Shown here: positions 20,939 through 31,540 of the stretch, piece after piece
Layout of the letters: every line of letters begins with the position of its first letter
Numbering within the stretch: the first letter of the stretch is position 1
NCBI GenBank assembly: GCA_045837725.1
Contig: JBEWZL010000258.1
Coordinates: forward strand, 1-63,817
DNA: 63,817 bases
Origin: Vermamoeba vermiformis
Lineage: Eukaryota; Tubulinea; Echinamoebida
Reading direction: 5' to 3'
Notes under the pieces: generated by a model
What the model saw: the letters and a program-made list of their open reading frames with translations, nothing else
Told to the model about the DNA's origin: nothing
Databases searched by the model: none
Program-made: the position numbers and the translations under genes

Positions 20939-21370
20939 CTGTGCTGGTCACGCTCTCAGCCCTCCGTGACCTGCTGGTCACGCTCAGTCTCTACCCTTGT
21001 GACCTGCTGGTCATGCCCTCAGCACTCCGTGACCTGCTGGTCACGCTCTCTCTGTCACCATGGCCAGGAGGTCACGCTCTGTCCCTGTAACCAGCCGGTC
21101 ATGCTCTCTATCACCGTGTCCAGGTGGTAACGCTCTCCCTGTCCCTGTGACCGGCTGGTCACACCCTCCCTCTGTGGCCAGCTACTCTCTGCCTTGGGTC
21201 ACACACCCTCTGTGACCAGTGGGTCACTCTCCATACCTGGTCACACCTCAGTCTGCCCCCGTGACCTGCTGGTCACACTCAGTCTCTGCCCTGTGACCTC
21301 TCAGCCCCTGTGACCTGCTGGTCACGCTCTCAGTCCCTGTGACCTGCTGGTCACGCTTCTGTCTGTGGCC
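20939..21370. repeat. Hairpin array, family F
   Basis: About 20 tandem variants of GTGACC-TGCT-GGTCAC (6-bp stem, 4-base loop) spaced by CT-rich strings such as GCTCTCAGTCCCT. Stem and loop both vary: GTGACCGGCTGGTCAC near 21149, GTGACCAGTGGGTCAC near 21210. AATAAA follows at about 21414. The array lies downstream of the frame that stops at 20933 and may be its 3' untranslated region. Confidence 0.85.
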
Positions 21371-21454
21371 CTGTAATATTGGCCTTGCCTAGCAGCTGGG
21401 TTGTAGCTGCAAAAATAAAGCAAAATTTAAGGAAACCTGGTTTTTTTTATTTAC

Positions 21455-21492
21455 CCTAAGACCCCTAAGCCCTAAAAGGCTATATAATAAAG
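21455..21492. repeat. Degenerate CCCTAA / TATATAAT block, copy 3
   Basis: CCCTAAGACCCCTAAGCCCT followed by AAAAGGCTATATAATA resembles the ends of the blocks at 50-75 and 12038-12062. It marks the point where hairpin repeats stop and densely packed core-type genes begin. Confidence 0.5.
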
Positions 21493-21642
21493 AAATAACT
21501 GGTAAGTAAACTGGGACAGAGGTTAGTTGTGGGCCAAAACAACCAAAACATGAAAGCTAACACACTCTAAACCAAAAACAAAAACATGAGTGGCATGTGG
21601 CTTCATCCACATGAAAGTGTTCTTTATCTGCCTGCTAGCAGT

Positions 21643-24600
21643 TTACAGCCACCTACAAACAAAAAGGCTAAAAGTCAATAGAACCCAAGCACCAAAAACG
21701 TGGGAAGCAGCAGATAGTTGTCCTGCAGGTTGATGAACCACTCCAGGAGCATTGGCTGTGGGTGAGGCAGAAGGTGCTATAGGAACATAAGTAGAATCAG
21801 TCCAAACCAAAGAAGTAACTGAGTGAGGTGGAAGTGACAACGAATAGCCAGAAGCAAAGTCTGATTTAACTTGGCTATTAGTGGCAACTGTGTCTGATAC
21901 TTCATTGCCATCAGTAGGATTATTGGATGACAGTTGATAAAGGTTCAATGTTGACGTTGGAGTAGTGGGAGTATTCACAACAACATTGAGGCTTTGAGTA
22001 CGGTGAAGGTTGAACACAATGAGCGACCACTGACCATTGCCCGATGAAAAGGCAAAGCTGTGGATGTAAGGAACCGAAATCTCAGCAGTGATCGAATTGA
22101 TGTTGGTCTGTGTCCACGAAGGATTGTCGCCAGCTTGCGTTGTCGTTATTAGCTTTGACAACATCGCTCTGTTCACCAGGGTGTTGGCTAGCCAAGTAGG
22201 CCGCTTAGTTCCCAAGCCGCTCAAATCTCGCATCAAGCCCCAGACACGGGCAAAAGAGCAAGTTGGGTAGTCGCACTGGAACGGGTAAGCTGAGCCGTCG
22301 TACAAGAAAGAGTAACCCAAGAACGAGAAGGCACACGACGGTTGGGCTCCATAATACTGGAGGTAGTTGAGCATCGACCATGGTAAATTAATGCCGCCAG
22401 CTACACCAGTCATCCAAGGATTGCGCACTGACGGAGGAGGAGTGCCAGCAGTAGCATCGGTGTAGTGAAAGTTAATCTCGTAAATGGCCATTGTCGTTCC
22501 GTGACCTTTGTCAGCAAGGATCTTTGCAGTTTGATTGGTATTGCCTAATGTGCGTTCTTGATAAGGAAAAGCGTACAGAGGCCCGTAAGAGTTCTCGACG
22601 GTGTCGTAGACCTGGAGATTTCCGAAGTAAGGAGCCAGTGCCAAAATGTCGTGTTGATCTGCGTTACTCTCAATGAGTTCGTTTTGCCCGCTCCAACCAG
22701 CTTGACCGCCAATCACCAGCTTGATCTTGTTGTTGAAGAACGTGCTTTGACGCATTTTGTAGAACGTGAAGTTCGCAGCTTTGCCGAGATTAGTGCCACC
22801 CATCGACGCACCACTGTTAAAGTAGTTAGTGTAGTCCAAACGTATTATTCCGTCCGTACCCAAATGGATCGCTTGGACTACCTGAACCCCACAATTCGTT
22901 GCCGTACTCCAAGTAGATATTCTTAAAAACTGACGTCCAAGGATCTGCTTGCCCGCGCGTCTTTCGCCAGCTTCCCCAGTTGCTCGAAGCATCACCAGCC
23001 AAATACTCAATGAGACCTTGAGCCTCATCGGGGAAGAATGTAGGGGGAACGACGTACCACGGATCTGACACGTAGTTAATCGCTGGCGTGAGACATTAAA
23101 TAATATGATTACCTGCTCCGATTTCCTGACAGAGAACTAAAAAGTCGTGCAGAGAAAATGTGAAGTCGCTCAAGTATTGGTCACTATTATAAGTTAGTAT
23201 TTCTTTGACACGTGCCAAGTCGACTACTTACGAAGGCTTGTAACCGTGTGTCGTCCTTGCCAATTCAAAATCAAGCTCGCTCTTTAAACTAGCACCGAAC
23301 TGACCGCCCCAATAGCGCAGCACACCAGGGTTGTATTCCTTGAGTAGATTAACAACACGATCGGTGAAGACAGTTGGATTTGAATCTCCGTCTTGAACGA
23401 GCGACAAGTCATCTACAAGTACTGAAGTGCCATCCGCTGCACACGAGAGCAAGTTAGCATTAAACATCTGTTAGTTAAGTACGCGTGCTCGCTTACACTT
23501 GGAGATTGAGATTTCAACCAGAGGCCGCTGACAATTCGGCCAATTTTGGCACGGACCAGTCGGAAAGAACGGCTTGTCGGCGTTCTGAGGACTAATCGTA
23601 AAGTGCTCGGTGATTTCTTGCCAGTTTGTGTTGTCGAGTGTGTAGGTCTTCTCGAAAAATGCTACACCACCAGCCCACTTTTCACGACCAAAGAAGAACG
23701 TAAACTTCTCGCCAGCAGCGTTTGCTGAAGTGAATTGGTAAAACTAGGAGTAGGAGATTAGATTCGTCGTACCTTTGACCCAGAAATTCAAAGTCCAAGT
23801 GCCGTTGATCAACAACGAGCGGCCTAAAGTGTAGTCAACGTCTCTGTAGCCACCGTCGTAAAGTGCAACCCAGCGCTAGTAGTCAAAGATGAGACGGAGT
23901 GGTTAAATAAAGCTATGTACCGTTGGCGTGCCGGCGTTAGCATCAATGACAATAGACTGCTTTCCGAGCGAGTTTGGCCGCGGATCAGAGCTAGCAAAGG
24001 TCGAAGGAAACTGAGATTTGACCGCCATGACTGTAAAGATATGTCACATTTCAAATCTTCTCAGCGAATGTGGTTACTCACCGTCGTTAGCTTGTGGTGC
24101 ACTAGCAAGAGTAACTGAAAGAGTAAATGTATTCTTGCCGCTTGTTTGAGCGAATGACGTGATGGTGCCGGATACACCTGACAAATATTTGGATGTTAGA
24201 TCGTAATTCCGAACTCGGTATCTTTACTCACCTTGGTTAGCACCCGTAAGAAATAAAAAGCTAGCACCGTCCCAGAATCCATTAGGCTGCGCGTCACTTG
24301 TCCCCCAAGCAGCTTGAACAAATACTTTCGTGGTAGATGTCGCATCTGCGAGCATTATTGTTGCTTTCTCGCGAGCTTCGAATCCTCCATTATCAATCAT
24401 CGTTTTCATCATATGAGAGCCAGTTTCCCTAATTAACAATCGTTAAATCGGAGGTAAATCAGAAAAAAACAAATCAATTAAATATGAAGATTCAAATTAA
24501 GTAGCGTCACATTTGCAGGATGAGTATTAATATTTTGTCTTACCTTCCACCTAAATTTAAACCCAAGCGGTAAATATCGGATTGAATCGTAGTATCGATT

Positions 24601-24674
24601 ACGTTTATCGTTGTCTGCGCGTTACTCGTAGCGAGTAACAGCCCAACGAGGCACAACAACACAAAGGCATTCAT
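21643..24674 (-). CDS. Secreted, GPI-anchored clan GH-A glycoside hydrolase (GH79/GH51-like)
   Basis: A many-exon gene from MNAFVLLCLVGLLLATSNAQ, a signal peptide. The N-terminal half resembles a carbohydrate-binding jelly roll (WTLNFWVKG, VLVDDLSLVQDGD). The TIM-barrel half contains LRYWGGQFG, then YLEYGNELWG, where the Glu after Asn is the expected acid/base. GTTMAIYEINFHY follows, where the Glu is a good candidate nucleophile. An intron at 22814-22859 (GTACGG...TTAACAG) joins two frames of the barrel. The end (SAASHVFGAWVLLTFSLFVC) is a hydrophobic GPI-anchor signal. Substrate cannot be told: heparanase-, glucuronidase- and arabinofuranosidase-like families share these features. It probably acts at the cell surface on glycans of prey or of its own coat. 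Confidence 0.75.
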
Positions 24675-25325
24675 GTTTGTATCTTGTGCGATAAAAGTCA
24701 CAATGAGTGGACGGAACGGTTATTACGCCGTTTTTGCGTCCATTGTGAGCCGTATCTTTTCACGACCGGTCCAATAATGACATACGGGACGATTGGACTT
24801 GCAAATTAAATTTTTAACATGCATAGGCAGCCTACAAAGGTAATTAGTGACACCACAAAAATACTTGATCTGGAATAATTTGTAAGCTGAGAAATAATTC
24901 CTTAATATTTATTCTCGCGCTTACTTGGACTTGAATAATCTTCCCTTAAAAACTGGGAATCAACTTAGAGATGTGAGGCGAGATCAGCTAATCTATTTAT
25001 ACTACTTCCATCCATTTCGTGTTACTTGTGGGCAGGATAAGTCATGCGGCATATACCCGCGTTAATCTATGTGTTGTTGAAGCAACGAGCGGTTGTAGAA
25101 TGATACGCATCGTAAATTGTTTGTTTTTTGAATTATTTTCTTGTCAACATCCTGAACAACACAACCAATCGTCTCCATTTATAATAATATTTATTGTAAA
25201 AGTATGCGACGTGCAGAAGGTTGCACGAACGATGAAATCACCAGCAGTTTTCTCGCAGATTTACATAGAAAAGCGAGGCAACTTGTCTTTGGACAGCGCG
25301 TTTTGAATCAATTTACACTTCAAAA
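24675..25325. other. Intergenic region between divergent genes
   Basis: Promoter region shared by the GH gene (minus) and the kinase-SH2 gene (plus). AT-rich, no supported exon; the frame at 25019-25306 lacks splice or domain support. Confidence 0.4.
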
Positions 25326-27518
25326 ATGAACACAAAACAACAGGTAATTATAAAATAATAAATTGAAATTATTCGCTCACTTCCGGTTCCAAGCTTCACG
25401 TTCCAAAGCCCAGAGACAAAAGACCGCTTGACATTTCACTAACTGTGAGCCAAGACGTAAGAGAAGTCAAAGGCAAGGTTTTACAGTAAGTATCGCGCTG
25501 AAACACAAGTTGGTTGCTAATTTCAGATGGGAAATTGATCCCGATCAGATCAGCTTCGATGAAAGTCAAGTGCTCGGAGAAGGAGCTAACGCAACTGTTT
25601 ATAGCGGTAAGAAATTATTGGCGAATTTAAATTTCCTATTTATTCATTATTGAAATTTAGGCGAGCTTGCTGGTACCAAGGTGGCAATTAAAAGCATGAC
25701 GATGAGTAAAGACATCGATGAACGATTAATTGACAAAGAGTGCGCTGTCATGAGGTATGGATTTAATCCCAGCGATCGCGTGGTTTCTTGCTAATATTGA
25801 AATAGCGCGTTGCAGCACCCCAATATCATTTCCTTTTTAGGAAAAGCAAAGAAAAACGGCCACTTACTCATCGGTAATAACCCGTCGATTTATTTACCCT
25901 ATACTAATGTTGTTTTAGTGACCGAACTTCTTCCGAATGGATCCGTGCAAAACTTGCTCGAAAATAATCCTAAAAAAGTCACCCGCGTGCAGAAAATGAA
26001 ATGGATCTTTCAACTAGCAAGTGCTATATCGTTGATGCACGCAAAAGGCTTCGTTCACTTAGATTTGAAACCTGACAACTTGCTCTTGGATTCGAACAAC
26101 GATCTGAAACTCGCTGACTTTGGCTTGTCTCAGCTCAGTTATAGAAAGATCAGACCTAATGGTAATGAGAGTAAATAATTCAGCAATGCATATTAATGTA
26201 GCGAGTAGGTACGCTCGGATACGCCGCGCCAGAAATTTTGAAGGCAGTCAACGATTTCAGTACGTGCTCGAAGCCCTTTTTAACTATTTCTAATAATACA
26301 TGTAACAGAGTATCGCGCCTTCATTTCAGAAAAGGCTGATGTATACAGCTTCGCGACAATTATTTGGGTGTTGTTGTGGCAAGACTTCATGAACTTGCCC
26401 GACACCGAACAGACCTTGCAAGGAATTCACCCGACAATTCCTGACGACTGCAGCGATAATTTGCGCGAATTGATGGAGAAATGCTGGATTGCGGATCCTG
26501 ATGAGAGACCTACTCTGAAGGAACTGATCGATTCGCATCTGCTGCACGAGGTACGTACGAGTATCAAACGACGGGCCAATACTGACGATGCCAATAACAG
26601 GCCCTACTGGATATCGTATTCGACGAGCCAAATTTGGCCGCAGCGCGTGAAATTTGGAAGCGAGTAACCTTAATTAAAGGCATTACAGTGGTACGTACTG
26701 CGGCTCGATTAGGAAGCAATGATCGATTAACCTGCTGCCATTAGAGGCTAGAAAAGGCACCGTTCCTCAAGTTCTTCCAAGAGTTGCGTCAGTACATCAA
26801 GATGCCGCCACAAGAGCTGTCTCGATTACCGTACATGAAAACACTTGAGGGATTGTTTGGTAACGCAATAATAATTAATCATCCCGCGCATAATATTCAT
26901 ATTTTGACAGCGAATAAGAAAGGGCTCATCTCGATCGAAAACTTTGCGCGGATGGTGAATTGTTTTGGTCCAGTTGACGAACACTTCATGCACTGTATCG
27001 TCGATGCAGCCAGACATTCGTAAGTAGCTTTTGTACGTTACAGTCTCTCGCCTAACTTTTATAAGGTGGTTCCAAGGAAAGATCAACCGAGCAGACTCCG
27101 CTATCATTCTCGCCAACGCACCAGAAAACACATTCTTGGTTCGATTTAGTTCGATTCGGAGAGGTAGAACTATTAAAAAGTATTTGCATCGTAAATAACA
27201 CATCACATCATGATAGGGCACTTTTCACTCGACAAAACTATCAAAGGATGCACAGGCAACAAACCGTCAGAAGTGATTCACATCAAATTGCGTCTGAACC
27301 CAAAGAATTGGTTGTTCGAATACAACGCCGATGAATGGGAGTCGCAAGGCAAGATCAGATTCAAAGAAGAGACGTCCAAAATGAAACCTTTGGAAGCCAA
27401 ATGCTCGACCTTGTGCGAAGCGATCGAATTCTTAAAAGAACGATATCAGTTGGAGCATCCTGTCTTGTTGAACAAGTTCCAGCCCTGGTTTGCTCATCTA
27501 CCGCACATTCAAGCTTAA
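25326..27518 (+). CDS. TKL-type protein kinase with C-terminal SH2 domain
   Basis: About ten exons from MNTKQQ. Kinase landmarks in order: LGEGANATVYSG (P-loop), VAIKSM (ATP lysine), HLDLKPDNLL (catalytic loop), DFGLSQ (Mg binding), GYAAPEIL and DVYSFATIIWVLL (helix F). After a ~110-residue linker comes WFQGKINRADSAIILAN... FLVRFSS, an SH2 domain with the phosphotyrosine-binding Arg of FLVR. It ends at LPHIQA. The order kinase-SH2 is that of the SHK family known from Dictyostelium and relatives, dual-specificity kinases in phosphotyrosine signalling. The catalytic loop reads HLD instead of HRD. It is convergent with the membrane protein at 27554. The kinase and SH2 assignments are strong; the exact subfamily is inferred. 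Confidence 0.85.
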
Positions 27519-27553
27519 AATTAAAGTATATTTATTTAAATAAAGCATACTAT

Positions 27554-29599
27554 TTACTCGAGTTCTTCCAGCACGATCACTTGCGAATAAGCCGCGGATC
27601 TGCGCCTTCTGATGATCTTGTACGCCACAAATCCAATGACGCTAATGACGAGAACGACCAAGGCAACTAAATTATGCAGCTGATACTGAATGAAACTCGG
27701 TGCCTCGACGGTAATTACCGAGTCTGAGACAGGTGCGTGAGTGGGTGGACTGGTGCTTAATGTCCAACAACTGCCGGTGTTATTGCAAGGTAAAATCACG
27801 ATGGAATAATATCCGCTCAGTGGATTCAACAAGAATTCAAAGTCGGTGTTGCCAAGAGTGAATTTACAAACCGAGCTTGGTGACTCCTACTTCGCGTTAG
27901 CAAATTTAACCGGCACTCTAAGAGCGTACCTTGTAACATATGGCCACGGTGCCATTAACTTCAATGCTCGGCAAGTCTTTTGCACGCAGTTTAACTTGCC
28001 CTACGCCGGCACTTCCAGGTCTGTAACGGAATTTCCAGCTCTGTTTTAGCCAGTGCATGCCCGTGACATCGGCGTCTGGCTTCCATTCGACCGTTTGCAC
28101 TGCATTGTGCGCGAGACACAATGAAGCTGGAACTGACGAAGAAGTCACCAGCGCGTCTATCTCCTCAACTTGTAAATAGGACGAACTGTTAGCCGCCTTC
28201 AATGCTCCACATCCGTAGCTGAATATGCCAGCAACATTCTGCGAATAAGTTTCTACAATTTGATTAGCCAGGCCATGAATACGTATTGTACATGGCATAC
28301 CGTCACGTTGCCAACACTCCCACGAGCCTATATTCATATTGTAAGTCCACGACAACTGCACTGCGGTGCTGTACTTGTCGAAGTCAGAGAGTGGATCCGC
28401 GAATAATTTGAAATTGTGAAGCAAGCCGAAGAACGGAGAATGAATTTGAGGGGATCCACCGAGCACGATTGAACCTATTAATGACTATTATCAGTATTAA
28501 GATCTAAAGCCAACCACGAGGCGGCGATGGTGTGGCCGAGTGCGCCCTTGATGGCGGACAATCTTACCTTCATCGACACCTTCAAAGTCGAATTCGACGT
28601 GTCGTTGAATAAACGCATCGCCAACGTGCAACGACAATACTTTGCCTTCAATAGACGCAAATAGAAGCACTACGTTGTCAGTGCTGCCAATCTCCGTAGC
28701 TAATTTGTCCTCACATAATTGCACTCCTCTATTGCGATAGTAAAATCCCAAGCACTTTGTATCATACTCATATTGCAATGTTATAGCGTGGTTTTGTTGC
28801 GATACAACTACAAAAAATTGTTAATTAACCATTTTTTAAGTCAAACAGATCTTATCACGTACTTGTAAATGGGGCTGTAGTATTAATGCCAGATCTATTG
28901 AATATCGATAATAGCGCAGTTATGTATATTCGATCGCTGGGGTAAGTGAAGGCGCTCTCTAATAATCTAAATTCAAAAAGGAACGTTAGATCCGGAAATA
29001 AATTGTGATTCATTTTGCATCATACAGTCATACGATGACATTAAATATTTTAACGTTGATTTGAAAATCAATGGAACGATAGTTCCTGCATTTGATTTGT
29101 ATCATCTTGAATTATTGCCACATAATTCATTTTTAGTTAAATTACAACGAATATTCTTCCAATCGTCATCAGATTTCAATAAGATTGCCTTATTTTATAC
29201 ATAATCTTCGTATTGATATACAATTGACTGAAATACGATTGCTGTCAATAATTTACATCGATCGTGACATAGGAAAAAATTAAATAAATTTTACGGTGGT
29301 TCTGGATCAGCTTACTTGTTATTTAAATAGCTCTTCGGTAAAAATCCTACGACATTCATGCCATTAAAATTGACCAAGTTTGGTTGCAGGATTGGATCTG
29401 ATTGCCGAAACTCGATTTGTCCTCGAGTGTCGCTCCATTTGCTAATTGAATTGAACGCAGCATTGCCAACAGTGATGGACTCCGCCGTGGAGACTAAATT
29501 GATTGACGGCTGACTTTCTGTCAGCACTAGTGTTGCAAAACACAATAGTAGGGCCAAGTACACGCTGAGAAGGTTCTTCATCGGTGGATGCAGCTTCAT
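27554..29599 (-). CDS. Type I membrane protein with lectin-like ectodomain
   Basis: Starts MKLHPPMKNLLSVYLALLLC, a signal sequence, and ends with one membrane helix (NLVALVVLVISVIGFVAYK) followed by RRRR and a short acidic cytoplasmic tail (QVIVLEELE). Several exons lie between; those at about 28497-28778 and 27918-28466 are clear, others near 28800-29240 are not resolved. The segment PFFGLLHNFKLFADPLSDFD and flanking beta-rich sequence fit a concanavalin/laminin-G-like sandwich; cysteines and N-glycosylation sites are frequent. It is probably a surface receptor or adhesin. No specific ligand can be inferred. Confidence 0.6.
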
Positions 29600-29814
29600 A
29601 GGTGTTGCGTCGATACTGAAATATTATTGTAATAGCTTGCTATTTTCCAAATTTCGATTCTTTGTACGAGCACCAATTTCAGATTAATATTAGGGTAAAT
29701 CTATGACAGGTATGAGGGGTTGTGTAACGATTAGAAACGAGCATAAAACGCTTCTGAAAGTTGTCCAAATTAAATCATTAACGACACTGTCTCATACACG
29801 CAACAACTAAACAA

Positions 29815-31164
29815 ATGGTTACCCTCATATTGCCCGCGGCAGGTCGCTCAACTAGATTCGGTGGCGGAAAACCTAAGTGGCTTTTAACGCAACCAAATGG
29901 TCAAGCGATGATAGTCGATGCACTATCAAATCTCGATATGACCGAGGTAACGCGCATAGTCATTATCTTGCTAAAAGAACACGTGGAAAAGTACCTGGAT
30001 GGCAAAACAGATCTGGTGCTGAACATGTTCAAGAACGAGAGCTACTTGTCCAAGATCGAAACCGTGCTACTAGAGGCTCCGACCGCAGATCAATCGATGA
30101 CGGTCTATCAAGGAATCACCAAGGCCAACATCCGTGGTCCAATCTTTATCAAGGACTGCGACAACAGCTACAAATACAAGTAAGTCAAGAATAATATTAA
30201 ATTATATTTGTACTATTTAAAAACAAGCAAGCATAACTTTGAGATCTCGAAGCAAAAAAATTGGTATTTCACATCAAATTAAATTTAGAGTTACTAGTGC
30301 TAAAACAATATAATATGATGCGTACTTACTAAAATATTTTAGAATCGAAGCTGGCAATTTTGTTTGCACGAAGAAGATCGAAGCCACAGATTTCGATGTC
30401 GGTGGCAAGAGCTTCGTTGTTATTCACCACGATGACCTCATTGCTAATATCGTCGAAAAAAAAGTGATTTCAGATCGCTTTTGTGTTGGTGGCTACGCAT
30501 TTGCGAGTGCTGAACAATTTGCACAAAAATATCTTTCGTTGGCTGACCTCCCGCATGCTGGCGAAATCTATGTAAGCAATATTACTAGTTAGTCGATATT
30601 AATAAGCTGTATGAAGCGCTCTGACGATTTTGCAAACAGATCTCGCACGTGATCTATGGAATGATGCTCGAAGAAAAATTATTTAGAGCGCATCAAGTGA
30701 CTGATTATGCAGACTGGGGCACCATCGACGCTTGGACGCGTTACAAGCAAACATTTAGCAATTTATTCGTCGACATTGATGGCACTCTCGTTCACTCATC
30801 CGCGCAACATTTCCCGCCTTTTTGGGGCACCACAGGACCCATAGAAAAGAATAGTACGTATATAAGCATTTGAATTGTATCATATATTAACATATTTGGA
30901 TCAGTTGAGGTTATTAGACGGGCGTACAACAGTGGTCGATCCAAAATAATTTTAATGACCTCGCGTGATGAGAGTTTTAAAGAAGCAACGGAGAAACAAA
31001 TGAAAGAGTTAAATATTCCGTACCATATGATTATCTACGGCCTATTTCATGCAACAAGGTTCGCGATCAACGATTACAACACGACTACGATGCCTTATCC
31101 GACAGTGGTGGCTGTCAATGTACCTAGAGACGAAGAACGACTACCTCACCTGCTGAAAATGTAA
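29815..31164 (+). CDS. Sugar-nucleotidyltransferase-like / HAD phosphatase fusion
   Basis: Four exons (29815-30179, 30343-30571, 30640-30853, 30905-31164) give 355 residues in consistent phase. The N-terminal ~240 residues start MVTLILPAAGRSTRFGGGKP, the nucleotide-binding loop of NTP transferases (LxxPAAGxxxRF), with IKDCDN as the metal-binding acidic motif. The C-terminal ~110 residues have LFVDIDGTLV (HAD motif I, DxDGT) and ILMTSRDE (motif II). NTP-transferase/HAD fusions are known mainly from bacterial surface-glycan loci; one protein would activate a sugar and dephosphorylate a precursor. Bacterial origin by transfer is possible, but five-base-conserved introns show it is now a nuclear gene. 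The exact sugar is unknown. Confidence 0.8.
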
Positions 31165-31540
31165 TGAGAAAGCGAGTAAAGCGCATCTAACCATAATAAT
31201 AATTTATTTAAGAATTAAAAGCTTGTTGGGTGCAATTTAATGTAAATATTGCGATAATAAACAGTATAGAGTATTTATTATAGAGGTTAGAAGATTAGTT
31301 ACCAGTAAAGATACGCGAGCTTGGCATGCTAGTTTGATCCCAAACTGCCCAAGTTAGGGTGGACTTGTTTGGAGAATGAATTAATCGATTAAAATCAATG
31401 GTACTCTGTGTGCGTTTATCAATTTAAATCAAAATGAAAACAGTTCTGTGGCGCCAAAAAAAGACACGCACAAAAATCGTTGGACTATCTGTATTTTTTC
31501 TTGTGCCACAAACCACAGCTCGTTCAATTTGAAATCAACA

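Noticed and set aside
18761-21370. CRISPR-like regular repeats
   Set aside because: Repeats are palindromic, variable, and spaced unevenly; spacers are low-complexity and related to each other; the genome is eukaryotic and no cas genes are present.
22088-22926. Plus-strand frames within the GH gene
   Set aside because: They are antisense shadows of the hydrolase exons, without ATG context or splice support.
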